DNA from: Streptomyces acidicola
Lineage (GTDB): Bacteria > Actinomycetota > Actinomycetes > Streptomycetales > Streptomycetaceae
DNA length: 64,000 bases
Assembly: GCF_009377235.1 (NCBI RefSeq)
Contig: NZ_VMNX01000002.1
Coordinates: 62,001 to 126,000, forward strand
Direction: 5' to 3'
Positions 49,493 through 58,669 of this stretch are shown in pieces. The notes below the pieces were generated by a model. It was given only the letters and a program-made list of their open reading frames with translations, ran no database searches and was not told the origin of the DNA. The number at the start of each line of letters is the position of its first letter. Position 1 is the first letter of the stretch. Made by a program: the position numbers and the translations under genes.

Positions 49493-50691
49493 GCGGCCCG
49501 TCCCAGGATCAGGGCGCTGTCGCCGGACTCACTGGCCACGAGGGCGAGTTGGGGATCACGGACCTGTCGGCAGCGCCGACGGTCGTAGTCGTGCGCCCCG
49601 GTGCAGTGGTCGTCGGCGACGCCGTCCTCCCGGAGCTGCTGGACCGCCTCGACGACATGGCCGAGGCCCGCCAGGTTTCCCTCGGACAGATGCCCTCCGT
49701 GGGTGTTGACCGGGATACGCCCGTCCAGGGACAGCTCACCGGCCCGGATCCGGTCCGCGGACTCTCCGGCCGGCGTCAGCCCGAACTGCTCGATGTGCAG
49801 CAAGGCCATGCCGGTGAACGGGTCGTAGAGCTGGGCGACGTCGATGTCGTCGGCTGTCACCCCGGCCTTCGCGTACAGGGTGCGCGCGGCGATCCGGGCG
49901 TTGAGCTCCCAGTGGTTCCGGCCAGTCCTGGCCTTCACCGGGGCCGCGAGCGTGCCGCCCTCCATCGCGCGGATGGTGAGCGGGGACTGACGCAGCCGCC
50001 GGGCGTCCTCGGCGGAGGAGACGACCACCGCCATGGCGCCGTCGTTCCAGATGCTGCAGTCCAGGCGCCGGAACGGATGGATGATCCACGGCGACTCCTG
50101 GTGGTCCCGCACCGAGATGGGCTCGGTCATCAGAGCCTTGCGGTTGAGCCCCGCGTTCGTCCGCTGCTGCACGGCCAGCGGCGCGAAGTCCGCGTTGTCG
50201 ACGCCGTAGTGCCGCATGTACGCCGTCACGTGCGGCCCGTACAGGGTCGCCGCGTGCGTGGCGCCGAACGGCTCGCTCCACTGCCGCTGTCCCGACGGCC
50301 AGGCATCCAGGCCCTCGAACGGGAAGGGCTCCGAGCGCGAGTTGGAGGCGCGGTAGACCAGCACGTGGCGGCACATCCCCGAGTACACCGCCATGGCAGC
50401 GGCGGCGATCGCCGAGCATGCCCAGGCACCGCCCCCGCTGTCGCAGTACGACATGTGACATGACGTCAGACCCAGGCTGTTGGCCACTTCGTACGGTGCC
50501 GGGGTGTCCCGTCGGCCCCAGTAGAAGGTGACCAGGCCGTCGATGTCCGTGGGGTCGAGGCCCGCGTCCGCGATGGCCTTGAGGCCCGCTTCGGTGGCGA
50601 GCGACAGCACGGTGCGGCCGCTGCGCTTCGTGATGTCCGTGCAGCCTGTGCCCGTGATGGCGGTGCGATCCCTGATCGCGTGGTCGCCCAT
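49489..50691 (-). CDS. Thiolase-fold protein (lipid-transfer/Ltp aldolase type)
   Basis: A 400-residue thiolase-superfamily protein. AITGTGCTDITKRSG opens the fold, Cys83 in YCDSGGGAWACSA lies where thiolases carry their nucleophile, and NTHGGHLSEGNLAGLGHV replaces the classical NxxGGxxAxGHP motif. That divergence plus the coupled DUF35 gene resembles Ltp2-type retro-aldolases more than biosynthetic thiolases. It would cut or form a C-C bond on an acyl-CoA side chain. Alignment with Ltp2 is needed to decide whether Cys83 is catalytic. Confidence 0.87.
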   Translation of the reverse strand: MGDHAIRDRTAITGTGCTDITKRSGRTVLSLATEAGLKAIADAGLDPTDIDGLVTFYWGRRDTPAPYEVANSLGLTSCHMSYCDSGGGAWACSAIAAAAMAVYSGMCRHVLVYRASNSRSEPFPFEGLDAWPSGQRQWSEPFGATHAATLYGPHVTAYMRHYGVDNADFAPLAVQQRTNAGLNRKALMTEPISVRDHQESPWIIHPFRRLDCSIWNDGAMAVVVSSAEDARRLRQSPLTIRAMEGGTLAAPVKARTGRNHWELNARIAARTLYAKAGVTADDIDVAQLYDPFTGMALLHIEQFGLTPAGESADRIRAGELSLDGRIPVNTHGGHLSEGNLAGLGHVVEAVQQLREDGVADDHCTGAHDYDRRRCRQVRDPQLALVASESGDSALILGRAA

Positions 50692-50737
50692 GTCCGAAAC
50701 CTCCTTGTTTCTCGGGCGGCTGGGGAGATACGCGGGC

Positions 50738-52144
50738 TCAGCTCGCGAGGTTGTTGGCGATCCACTGGGGGAACGCGGCGATCACCTCGGGGGGCGGCGG
50801 GACCTTGGAGGCGGCCAGATGGGCCATGCGATCCTGGATCTCGCGTGAGGAGTCGTCGAGCCGCCGCAGGAGACGGTCCAGGTCGACGCCGACGAGCCGG
50901 CCGTCCCGCTTCACGGCCCGGCCCGCGACCAGCACGGTGTCGATGAGCCCAGGACTGACGTGGAACACGAGCTGGGCCACCGGGTCGTTCACGGGGCGGA
51001 TGCCGAGGTGGTGTCCGCCGACCACGATGAGGTCGGCCTGCTTGCCCGGGGTGAGGCTGCCGACGTGGTCGCCGAGGCCGAGGGCGTCGGCACCGTTGAC
51101 CGTCGCCCATTCGAGTGCGTCGGCCGTCGTCGGCGACACCTGGTACACGTCGGCGCCCTCGCGGTTTAGAGGCTCCGCCTCGACCCAGCGCGTGTACGCC
51201 AGCGCCTGCCGTGTCGGCGTGAGGACGTCACCGCTGTTGAGCGAGACGATGTCCGCACCGATCGTGGGCTTGAGGCCGTGCCGGAGCACGTCGTTGACCG
51301 CCAACTTGCCTGCGCCCATGTTCAGTTCGCTCTCGGGCGTCGTCGACACCTTCACCCCGGCCTCGGCCGCGAGCTTCCAGTCCGCCTCGCGCAGGGTGTT
51401 GGCGTGCACGAGGACCAACCGGGGGTCGAGCACTCCGGCCGCGTGCAGTTCCGCGAGCCCTGAAGGGTTGGACCAGAGCGCGCCGATGTGCGCGGTGGAG
51501 ATCGCCCCGTGCTCGTCGGCGAGCCGCTTCTGCGTCCTGTTCAGCGAGATCGGCGCCATCCCGATCTCCGACAGCGCGGCGCCCAGCGTCACCAGGCCGT
51601 CCGAGGAGGAGAAGCGCTCGGCGGCGATGCGGGCGAAGTCGGCCTGCCGGTCGTGGTCGGGCGGGCCGAAGACGTTGGCCTGTCCCAGGCCGTACGCGAA
51701 CACCGCCCGGATCCCGGCCTCGTGCAGCGCGTCGACCGCGGCGTCGGCGTGCTCCGGGGTGTTGGTGATGTGCGCGTAGTCGAGGAGGGTCGTCACTCCG
51801 CCATTCAGAGCCTCCAGAGCTCCCACGAGTGTGCCCAGCCGTGCGTCCTGGGCGGAGTAGGAGGGCGTGGCATCCGCCCAGAAGCCCTGGATGTACTGCT
51901 GCAGCGACATGTCGCCGCAGCAGCCGCGCATCTGGGTCTGCCAGGTGTGGCGATGGGTGTCCACGGTTCCGGGGGCGACGATTCCGCCCTCGGAGTCGAT
52001 GACCTCGGCGTCGCCGACGCCCAGATCCTGGCCGACGGCGGCGATGACGCCGTCCTCGATCAGCACCTCGCCGTCGCGGATGACCCCGAGGCCGGGATCG
52101 GCGGTGACGACATGGCCCCGGACGAGGATGCGGTGTGCGGTCAT
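50738..52144 (-). CDS. TRZ/ATZ-family amidohydrolase
   Basis: A 468-residue metal-dependent hydrolase: HxH at H64/H66 (VDTHRHTWQ), a later metal His (LVHANTL), STTPESELNMGAG and the Asp of IGADIVSLN, with flanking beta domains (HILVRG-like start and SLTPGKQADLIVV). The family removes amino, chloro or guanidino-type groups from rings, or deaminates purines and adenosine-like compounds. The ATG at 52144 is chosen because AAGGAG lies 9 nt upstream; three codons further the site would touch the start. It may deaminate a nitrogenous intermediate in this pathway. Confidence 0.9.
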   Translation of the reverse strand: MTAHRILVRGHVVTADPGLGVIRDGEVLIEDGVIAAVGQDLGVGDAEVIDSEGGIVAPGTVDTHRHTWQTQMRGCCGDMSLQQYIQGFWADATPSYSAQDARLGTLVGALEALNGGVTTLLDYAHITNTPEHADAAVDALHEAGIRAVFAYGLGQANVFGPPDHDRQADFARIAAERFSSSDGLVTLGAALSEIGMAPISLNRTQKRLADEHGAISTAHIGALWSNPSGLAELHAAGVLDPRLVLVHANTLREADWKLAAEAGVKVSTTPESELNMGAGKLAVNDVLRHGLKPTIGADIVSLNSGDVLTPTRQALAYTRWVEAEPLNREGADVYQVSPTTADALEWATVNGADALGLGDHVGSLTPGKQADLIVVGGHHLGIRPVNDPVAQLVFHVSPGLIDTVLVAGRAVKRDGRLVGVDLDRLLRRLDDSSREIQDRMAHLAASKVPPPPEVIAAFPQWIANNLAS

Positions 52145-52270
52145 GAGCTTCATCTCCTTTGTGCGCTGAGGGGGTTCGTAGAAAAGTGCGGTGCTGGTGC
52201 GGACTGGTCGGGGCCTGCTTCAGTGCCCTCGGTCGGTCCAGTCCTGAAGGCCGGGGGGCCGGTCGGCGTG

Positions 52271-53485
52271 TCAGACCGCTGTGTGGACACGGACCGGCAG
52301 GGACGCCCAGGAACGCAGCGTGTTGTTGAGGTGCCGGCGGGGGCGGCCGATGAGCTCGATCCGTTCGACGCGGCGGGCCAGCGCGCTGAGCAGGACCTCG
52401 GCCTCCAGGCGCGCGACGTGCTGACCGACGCACTGGTGGAGGCCCATGCCGAAGCCGACATGGCCGGACGGATCGCGGCCGAGGTCGAAACGGTCGGGGT
52501 CGTGCCAGCGGGCCGGGTCCCGGTTGGCGGCACCCAGGAACATCAGGATCTTCGAGCCTTCCGGGACGAGGACACCGGCGATGCGTACATCGGTCGTCGC
52601 CGTACGGAAGAACGTCTGCACCGGGGACTGCCAGCGCACCGCCTCGTCGAAGGCGACCCGCGCCAACTCGGGTCGTTCCCGGAGCCGTTGCCACTGTTCG
52701 GGGTGGGTGGCGAAGGCGAACAGCGCGGCGGCCAGGCCGTGGACGGTGGTGTCGACTCCCGCCGTCAGCAGGGAACGCACGACCAGAGGTGCCTGTTCGT
52801 GGGTGAGGTCGCCCCGGTCGGCGGCCGCCCAGATCCGTGCCCCGATCCCGTCCTCGCGCAGCGCCTCGCGGGCGCACTGGGCGTTCACCCAGGCCGACAA
52901 CTCGCCGACCCGGTGCGCGTCGGCCTCCACGAGGTCGTTGACCGGCCCGAAGGCGTTGAAGGCCATGTTGCCGTAGGGGAGCAGGTTCTCCCGCCCGTCG
53001 GGGCCGAGGCCCACCGCGTCGGGAAAGACCCGCAGCGGGAAGGCCCCCGCCAGTTCCGTGAAGGCGTCGAACTCCGTTTCCGCGCACACCACGTCCCCGA
53101 CGAGCGACTCGGCTGCCGCGGTCCACTGCTCGCGCAGCCGGCGCAGAGCGGGTGGGGCGAGCAGTTCGCGCAGTACGCGGCGCGGGGCGTCGTGCCGGGG
53201 TGGATCGGCCTCCAGTAGCAGGCTCGGCGGGCGCCACGGCTTCTCGTGACGGAAGTTGGCCAGCCCGACACCCGATCCCGACTCGAAGCGCTGCCAGTCG
53301 GTCAGCGCGGCGTGCACCTCCTCATGGCGGGCCATGGCGTGGACGCCGTAGCGGGTCAGGTACACCACGGGACCGGCCGCGCGAAGAGCGCGGTGCAGGG
53401 GTTCGGGATGCTCCAGGGCGTCGGGGGCGAACGGGTCCGCGTCACTGACGGGTGGCCCGACAGGGCGCTGCGGGGCCTCGGTCAT
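52271..53485 (-). CDS. Cytochrome P450, CYP199-like
   Basis: A 404-residue soluble P450. The I-helix oxygen motif AGVDTT, K-helix ExxR in EAVRW and heme-binding C352 (FGMGLHQCVGQH) are intact. SLLLEADPPRHDAPRRVL and the GFGMG form of the heme loop resemble CYP199-type enzymes, which demethylate or hydroxylate para-substituted benzoates. It is followed by a gene for a flavin/[2Fe-2S] reductase, 14 bp plus the short gap downstream, a likely electron donor. Aryl O-demethylation is the best guess; the substrate is unproven. Confidence 0.92.
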   Translation of the reverse strand: MTEAPQRPVGPPVSDADPFAPDALEHPEPLHRALRAAGPVVYLTRYGVHAMARHEEVHAALTDWQRFESGSGVGLANFRHEKPWRPPSLLLEADPPRHDAPRRVLRELLAPPALRRLREQWTAAAESLVGDVVCAETEFDAFTELAGAFPLRVFPDAVGLGPDGRENLLPYGNMAFNAFGPVNDLVEADAHRVGELSAWVNAQCAREALREDGIGARIWAAADRGDLTHEQAPLVVRSLLTAGVDTTVHGLAAALFAFATHPEQWQRLRERPELARVAFDEAVRWQSPVQTFFRTATTDVRIAGVLVPEGSKILMFLGAANRDPARWHDPDRFDLGRDPSGHVGFGMGLHQCVGQHVARLEAEVLLSALARRVERIELIGRPRRHLNNTLRSWASLPVRVHTAV

Positions 53486-53541
53486 GGCGGCTCCTCGGCT
53501 GGTGAGAGGTGGGGGAGGGGGTGGTCAGAGGTCCGGAGGGC

Positions 53542-54528
53542 TCAGAGATCGAGGACCAGACGGTCACCGCACGAGCGGGACACGCACGGCAACATGCAGT
53601 CGCCCACGGTGCGTTCGTGGTCCGCGAGTACCGAGTCGCGGTGCTCCGGGGCGCCCTCCAGAACAGGCGTCAGACAGGTGCCGCAGGTCCCCTGCTCGCA
53701 CGAGGACAGCACGTCCGCCCCGGCAAGGCGCACCGCCTCCAGCACGGACATGTCCGGAGTGACGGTGACGGTCCGCCCCGTGCGCCGGAGCTCCACCTGG
53801 AACGGGGTGGCCCGTACCGGCGCGGCCGCAGCCGCGGTGAACCTCTCGGTGCGCAGCGTGTACGGAGGCCAGGAGGCGCAGGCGGCCTCCACGGCGGCCA
53901 GCAGCGGCCCGGGACCGCAGCAGTACACCTTGGTGTCCGGACGCGGGGTGCCCAGCCAGGAGTCCAGGTCGAGCAGGCCCAGCTCGTCCTGCGGGACGAG
54001 GTGCACGCGGTCTCCGTACGTCCGCGTCAGCTCCTCACGGAACGCCATCGACGCGCGCGTACGGCCGCCGTAGAGCAACTGCCAGTCCGCGCCGAGCAGT
54101 TCGGCTTGGTGGACCATCGGCAGCAGCGGGGTGATGCCGATGCCGCCCGCGACGAACAGATACCTCTGGGAGGGTACGAGGGGAAAGTGGTTGCGCGGTG
54201 CGCCGACGCCGACCCGGTCACCGGTCCTCAACTCGTCGTGCACGTACGTCGATCCACCGCGACCGGAGGCCTCGCGCAGCACCGCGATCCGGTACGTGTG
54301 AGCGTCCCACCGGTCGCCGCACAGCGAGTACTGCCGGACCGTTCCCTCAGGCAGCACCAGGTCGATGTGGGAGCCCGGGGTCCAGTCCGGGAGCCTGGCG
54401 CCGTCGGAGTGTTCCAGAGTCAGCGCGACCACACCGTCGGCCACCTGTTCCCTGGCGCGGATCCGCAGCGTGACGGCGCCCGTACGGAGACCGGTGCCCG
54501 TGCCCGTCGTGCTGGTCGTGACCATCAC
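53542..54528 (-). CDS. Phthalate-dioxygenase-reductase-type flavin/[2Fe-2S] oxidoreductase
   Basis: A 328-residue electron-transfer protein: flavin-binding RQYSLCGD, NAD(P)H-binding GGIGITPLLPMV and YCCGPGPLL, then a C-terminal plant-type [2Fe-2S] domain (CEQGTCGTC with a fourth Cys near LPCVSRS). The domain order is that of phthalate dioxygenase and vanillate demethylase reductases. It lies just upstream (in transcription) of the P450 gene and probably serves it, although its family more often feeds Rieske oxygenases, none of which is visible here. Its domains closely parallel the soluble half of the membrane fusion at 29161-30987. Confidence 0.93.
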   Translation of the reverse strand: MMVTTSTTGTGTGLRTGAVTLRIRAREQVADGVVALTLEHSDGARLPDWTPGSHIDLVLPEGTVRQYSLCGDRWDAHTYRIAVLREASGRGGSTYVHDELRTGDRVGVGAPRNHFPLVPSQRYLFVAGGIGITPLLPMVHQAELLGADWQLLYGGRTRASMAFREELTRTYGDRVHLVPQDELGLLDLDSWLGTPRPDTKVYCCGPGPLLAAVEAACASWPPYTLRTERFTAAAAAPVRATPFQVELRRTGRTVTVTPDMSVLEAVRLAGADVLSSCEQGTCGTCLTPVLEGAPEHRDSVLADHERTVGDCMLPCVSRSCGDRLVLDL

Positions 54529-54542
54529 GCCTCTCCTGTCCG

Positions 54543-55055
54543 TCAGTGCTTCAGGTTGACCAGTGCGCGGACCACGGGAGCCCAGCGTTCGACGTAGGCG
54601 TCGAGGGCGGGGTCGTCCGAGAAGGTGGAGTCGCGCAGATAGAGGCCGGGGACGGCACAGGTGCCGCCGAGTTCGGTCAGGACCGGCCTGAGGGTGAGCT
54701 CGGGGGCGAGCGCGTGGGCGGGGCCGGCACCGAGCATGAGCGGGACGGCGACCACGCCCCGCAGACCGGTACCGCCCGCGAACTGGTCGAGGAAGAGCTT
54801 GAGCAACCCCGTGTACGTGGCCTTGAACGTGGGGCTGGCGAACACGACAAGCGAAGAGGACTGGACGGTCTTCACGGCCGCGGCGACGGACTCGTCCCCC
54901 CAGCCGAGCAGGCCTGGACCGAGCTCGATCAGGTCGAAGGTGTGGTCGGCTCCACTGCCGGGAGCGCGGCCGCCGAGCTTCTCGGCGAGCAGTGTCGCCG
55001 CGGCGAGGGTGCGTGAGGCGGGCTTGGGATTCCCGACGACGACGGTGACGGTCAC
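54543..55055 (-). CDS. NAD(P)H-dependent FMN reductase
   Basis: A 170-residue flavodoxin-fold reductase with the flavin loop VVGNPKPASRT and SPTFKATYTGLLKLFLDQF. It supplies reduced FMN to a partner monooxygenase. The GTG start has AGGAGG 5 nt upstream. The LLM-type monooxygenase in the same block is the likely partner; a second, unrelated flavin reductase follows upstream. Confidence 0.92.
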   Translation of the reverse strand: MTVTVVVGNPKPASRTLAAATLLAEKLGGRAPGSGADHTFDLIELGPGLLGWGDESVAAAVKTVQSSSLVVFASPTFKATYTGLLKLFLDQFAGGTGLRGVVAVPLMLGAGPAHALAPELTLRPVLTELGGTCAVPGLYLRDSTFSDDPALDAYVERWAPVVRALVNLKH

Positions 55056-55173
55056 GGGTTCCTCCTTCGGGAGGTTCGGTGCGGGTGGGAGTGCCGGGGG
55101 ACCGCGGCCCTGCCCGGGGCGAGCACCCCGGACGACCCCGGGCAGGGAGTCCGGTGAGGGGGCCGCATGCCCC

Positions 55174-55674
55174 TCAGGCCGCCGGAACGGCGAGGGAGCG
55201 GAAGCCGCTCGCGTGGAAGACGAGCGGCGGGACGCCGGGATACACCCGCATCGCCTCGACCTTCAGCAGGACGAGGTCGTGGTCGCCGGCCGGCAGGATC
55301 TGGTGGATCGAGCAGTCCAGCCAGGCCGCCGCCTCGTCCAGCAGGACGGCGCCGTCCCCCGTCGTGGTCACGGACACGCCCGCGAAGCGGTCCCCCGACT
55401 TCGAGGCGAGCTGACGGCATGCGGTGCCCTGGGTGTCGGCGAGCACGGACAGGCCGATCCGTTCGCGGTCGGCGAGCAGGGGCCAGGTGGTGGAGGTGTG
55501 CTGGACACACACCGAGACCAGCGGCGGATCCAGGGACACCGGTACGAACGTGCTTGCGGCGAAGCCCACCGGGGCGCCGTCGCGCAGCGCACACACGGCG
55601 GTCACGCCGGTCGGGAACGTGCCGTATGCCGCCCGCAGTTCGGCAGGGTCACAGGGGTTGGGCGCGGTCAGCAT
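55174..55674 (-). CDS. Flavin reductase-like protein (HpaC/NtaB type)
   Basis: A 166-residue FMN-binding split-barrel flavin reductase: FPTGVTAVCALRDGAPVGFAASTF, VSVCVQHTSTTW and the conserved LDCSIHQILPAGDHDLVL. These proteins reduce free flavin for two-component monooxygenases. The ATG overlaps the amine oxidase stop (ATGA). Having both this and the flavodoxin-like reductase in one block suggests either redundancy or two flavin-dependent oxygenases. Confidence 0.93.
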   Translation of the reverse strand: MLTAPNPCDPAELRAAYGTFPTGVTAVCALRDGAPVGFAASTFVPVSLDPPLVSVCVQHTSTTWPLLADRERIGLSVLADTQGTACRQLASKSGDRFAGVSVTTTGDGAVLLDEAAAWLDCSIHQILPAGDHDLVLLKVEAMRVYPGVPPLVFHASGFRSLAVPAA

Positions 55675-56993
55675 CAGTGGTTCTCCTTGAGTTCGTCGAG
55701 GATCTGCCGGGCGGCCCGGCGGCCGCTCTCCAGGGCGCCGTCGATGTAGCCGGCCCACCCGTGGGCGTAGTCGCTGCCGGCGAGCCGTACCCGGCCCTCG
55801 GGGCGCTGCAGTTCCTCCAGTTCGGTCGAGAGATGACCGGTGCGGGGCATGGCCCAGGTCTCCCCGGACAGGGGGTCCGCCGTCCAGTCGTGGGCGTCGA
55901 CGGCGGTGATCTCGATGTCGGGCCGCCACCGGTGCACGGCCTGTTGGACCGCGCCGGCGTCCGTGACGTCGAGCCCCGCGGAGTGCGGCCCGAAGCCGAG
56001 CAGGATCGTGTCGTCGTCCAGCTCGTACTCGGTGCCGACCATGGTGAGGGGGTGGTCGTCCGGGGCGAAGGCGATGAACGGCTTGATGCGGCCACGGGCG
56101 CGCATCCACACCTTGACGCCGTTCGACACCTGACCTCGCCCGGCCGCGGCCTGCTTTCCGGGGGACAGGGCGGGGTGGAAGCCGATGGAGCCGAGCACGT
56201 TCAGCGGCAGGGTGACGATCGCGTGGAGCGCCGTGACGCGTTCGCCGTCGCTGGTGACGACCTCGACGCCGGTCTCGCTCGTGTGCACCGCGGTCACGGT
56301 GGTGGACAGGCGCACGGTGGCGGTGGAGCCGCGGTGCACGGCTTCCAGCAGGCGGCCGGTGCCGCCTGCGACGGTGTAGGCCCGGTTGGCCTCACTCACC
56401 ATCCGCCAGTCGCCGGCGCAGAGTGCGGAGAGCCGGAGGGCCTGGGCCCAGGAACCGTCCTCGGGGGACCCGTTGAAGGACAGGGCCCACCGGCTGCGGG
56501 CCAACTCGACCTGGGAGGACGTCAGTCCGAGGCCCGTCAGCCGGTCGGTGATGGACAGACGGTCGGCCGCCACGGCCTCGGCCGTCATGGGAAAGAGCCG
56601 GTGCGGCATCGGAAAGGCGGTCTGGGCGCCCTCGGCGAGCGCGGCCATGCCGGGCACGACCAGCTCGGAGTACGCCTCGACGGAGGAGCGGTGCACCTCG
56701 CCGTCGCCGATCCAGTAGACCTCGTCCACACCGGGGGAGGGTTCGAGTTCCAGGCCGTGCGCGACCATCTCCGACCACAGGTGCGGCTGCAGCCAGTGCA
56801 CGAAGGTCCCGCCGAGTTCGAGCGGACGGCCCAGAGGACTGTCCCGGTACCAGGTTCGCCCGCCGAGCCGGTCACGCGCCTCCAACAGGATGACGTCAAC
56901 GCCCACGCGGCTCAGATCCCGCGCTGCGACGACGCCGGCGAAGCCTCCGCCGACGATCACGACGTCCGTGTCGGGCGTGTGGTTGTCGTTCAA
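55674..56993 (-). CDS. Flavin-containing amine oxidase
   Basis: A 439-residue FAD amine oxidase: VVIVGGGFAGVVAARDL, EARDRLGGRTW, LELGGTFVHW and the C-terminal SDYAHGWAGYIDGALESG. It oxidises a primary or secondary amine to the aldehyde or imine with release of H2O2. The start is TTG at 56993 with AAGGAAG just upstream. It follows an amine/amino-acid permease gene in the block, a natural uptake-and-oxidation pair; the released aldehyde could go to the aldehyde dehydrogenases nearby. Confidence 0.92.
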   Translation of the reverse strand: MNDNHTPDTDVVIVGGGFAGVVAARDLSRVGVDVILLEARDRLGGRTWYRDSPLGRPLELGGTFVHWLQPHLWSEMVAHGLELEPSPGVDEVYWIGDGEVHRSSVEAYSELVVPGMAALAEGAQTAFPMPHRLFPMTAEAVAADRLSITDRLTGLGLTSSQVELARSRWALSFNGSPEDGSWAQALRLSALCAGDWRMVSEANRAYTVAGGTGRLLEAVHRGSTATVRLSTTVTAVHTSETGVEVVTSDGERVTALHAIVTLPLNVLGSIGFHPALSPGKQAAAGRGQVSNGVKVWMRARGRIKPFIAFAPDDHPLTMVGTEYELDDDTILLGFGPHSAGLDVTDAGAVQQAVHRWRPDIEITAVDAHDWTADPLSGETWAMPRTGHLSTELEELQRPEGRVRLAGSDYAHGWAGYIDGALESGRRAARQILDELKENH

Positions 56994-57082
56994 CGTGCTT
57001 CCTTTCGGTCAGGGCCCCGCGGGTGCCACGGAGCGCTGGAGTCGCGGCGTCCGCGGGGTGGGTGGCACTTGCTGCCTCGGGT

Positions 57083-58501
57083 TCAGAGGTGTTCGTCAGC
57101 GGGGGTCTGCCGTCGCCGCCGGATGACCGTCGCGACGCCCCAGAGGACCGCGATCGATGCCAGCGTGATCCACGGAAGCTCGGTCATCGTGGCGCCGGAG
57201 TCCTGGTCGGCCAGCGAGAAGACCGCCACTCCCGTTGTGGCGGTGGCACTGATCAGCGAGACGATGCCGAACGCGACGTCCCGGCGGCGTACGGCGTCGG
57301 TGACGCCGGCGATTGCGATGAGGATGTACGCCGTGAACCAGGAGTAGGAGACCAGCACGGCCGCCGAGAGGAAGATCGTGAAGATCGGGCGGTGGCCGAC
57401 CAGCAGGAAGGAGGCGAGGATGCCGGCGGCGAGCAGTCCGAGGAAGAGCATGGCCCGCGCCGGGACCTGGTGCTTGTGGTCGACATGAGCCAGACCGCGG
57501 GGGAGCAGCCCGTCCTTGGCGGCGGTGGCCACGACCCGGCCCGCCTCGTTGAGATAGACCAGCACCACGGCGAGCAGCGTCACGAACATCAGCGCGTCCA
57601 GGACAGACCCCAGAGCCGACACACCGCCGACGGTGGCCAGCACGGAGAGCGGGGAGCTGCCCGCCAGAAGGTCGTCGGAGTGGGTCATCATGATCGGGAT
57701 GGTGAGGGCCACACCGCTGACGGAGACGACGCCGAGGACGACGACGACCGTCACGAGCAGCCGGGGGATGGTGCGCCGCGGGTCCGCGGTCTCCATGGCC
57801 AGGGCGGTGAAGCCCTCGAAGCCGCCGTAGATGCCGAACCCGAGGATCACGGTCTGCGCGAAGGAGCCGGCGGAGAAGCCGTCCAGCGCCAGCTGCGGAC
57901 CGAGGTCGATGCCGTGCCGCGCGATCGCACAACCCATGATGACGAGAACGAAGGGCAGGCTCGCCCAGCCCAGGACGACGGCGGCGTTGACCGAGAGCGA
58001 GATGCCGCGCCAGGTCAGCACGACCGCCGCGCCGAGCACGATGGTGCCGATCAGCGCCTGCAATGTGCCGCCACTGGCCTGCACTCCGATGTCGCGCAGG
58101 AAGCTGAAGAGGAAGACGAGCGACACGGTGACGGTCAGGACCAGGGCGGCGACGTACCCGACGAGCAGCGCGGCCCCGGTGAGGGCACCCGCACGGGGGC
58201 CCACCTCAAGATTGACGTACGACATCAGGGAGCCGGTCGCGAGGTGGCGGCGGGCGAAGCGGACGACGATGACCGCGATCAGCAGAGCCATCAGCGAGCC
58301 GATGGCCATGGCGAGCCAGGAGCTCCAGCCGGCGAGCAGGGACATCTTGCCGCCCTCGCCGCTCATGACACTGGGGAGGGCGAGCCCGGAGAGGGCGAAG
58401 AAGAGCGCCTTGCGGGGCGAGATGACGCCGGTGCGCAACTGTGACTGTGCGGGGGCGGGTGGTTCGGCGGACAGGGGTGAGCTGATGTCGGGCTGGGCCA
58501 T
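57083..58501 (-). CDS. APC-superfamily amino acid/amine permease
   Basis: A 472-residue membrane transporter with about 12 helices. FFALSGLALPSVMSGEGGKM and the helix 6 region GFGIYGGFEGFTALAMETADP are typical of the APC superfamily, which imports amino acids and amines with protons or sodium. The ATG at 58501 (GGAAGG, 6-nt spacer) is preferred over the longer frame to 58582, which adds a polar leader. It probably imports the amine substrate of the pathway. Confidence 0.92.
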   Translation of the reverse strand: MAQPDISSPLSAEPPAPAQSQLRTGVISPRKALFFALSGLALPSVMSGEGGKMSLLAGWSSWLAMAIGSLMALLIAVIVVRFARRHLATGSLMSYVNLEVGPRAGALTGAALLVGYVAALVLTVTVSLVFLFSFLRDIGVQASGGTLQALIGTIVLGAAVVLTWRGISLSVNAAVVLGWASLPFVLVIMGCAIARHGIDLGPQLALDGFSAGSFAQTVILGFGIYGGFEGFTALAMETADPRRTIPRLLVTVVVVLGVVSVSGVALTIPIMMTHSDDLLAGSSPLSVLATVGGVSALGSVLDALMFVTLLAVVLVYLNEAGRVVATAAKDGLLPRGLAHVDHKHQVPARAMLFLGLLAAGILASFLLVGHRPIFTIFLSAAVLVSYSWFTAYILIAIAGVTDAVRRRDVAFGIVSLISATATTGVAVFSLADQDSGATMTELPWITLASIAVLWGVATVIRRRRQTPADEHL

Positions 58502-58669
58502 CGTGGACCTTCCGCAGGGGAATGAGGGTGAGTGCGGCAGGACAACGTGCGGTGACGAGCGGGCTCGTGAGGGGGGCGGCACGTCGAGGGGGCCGTGTGG
58601 GCCGGGACCGGTGCCTCGGAGGTCGGCGATGCCGAGTGAGGGCGAGGCCGGTGGACGTGGCAGTCGGAA

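Noticed and set aside
51228..53237. 669-codon minus-strand frame spanning the amidohydrolase and P450 genes
   Set aside because: It crosses two genes in another frame, is Arg/Pro/Gly rich and contains no recognisable domain.
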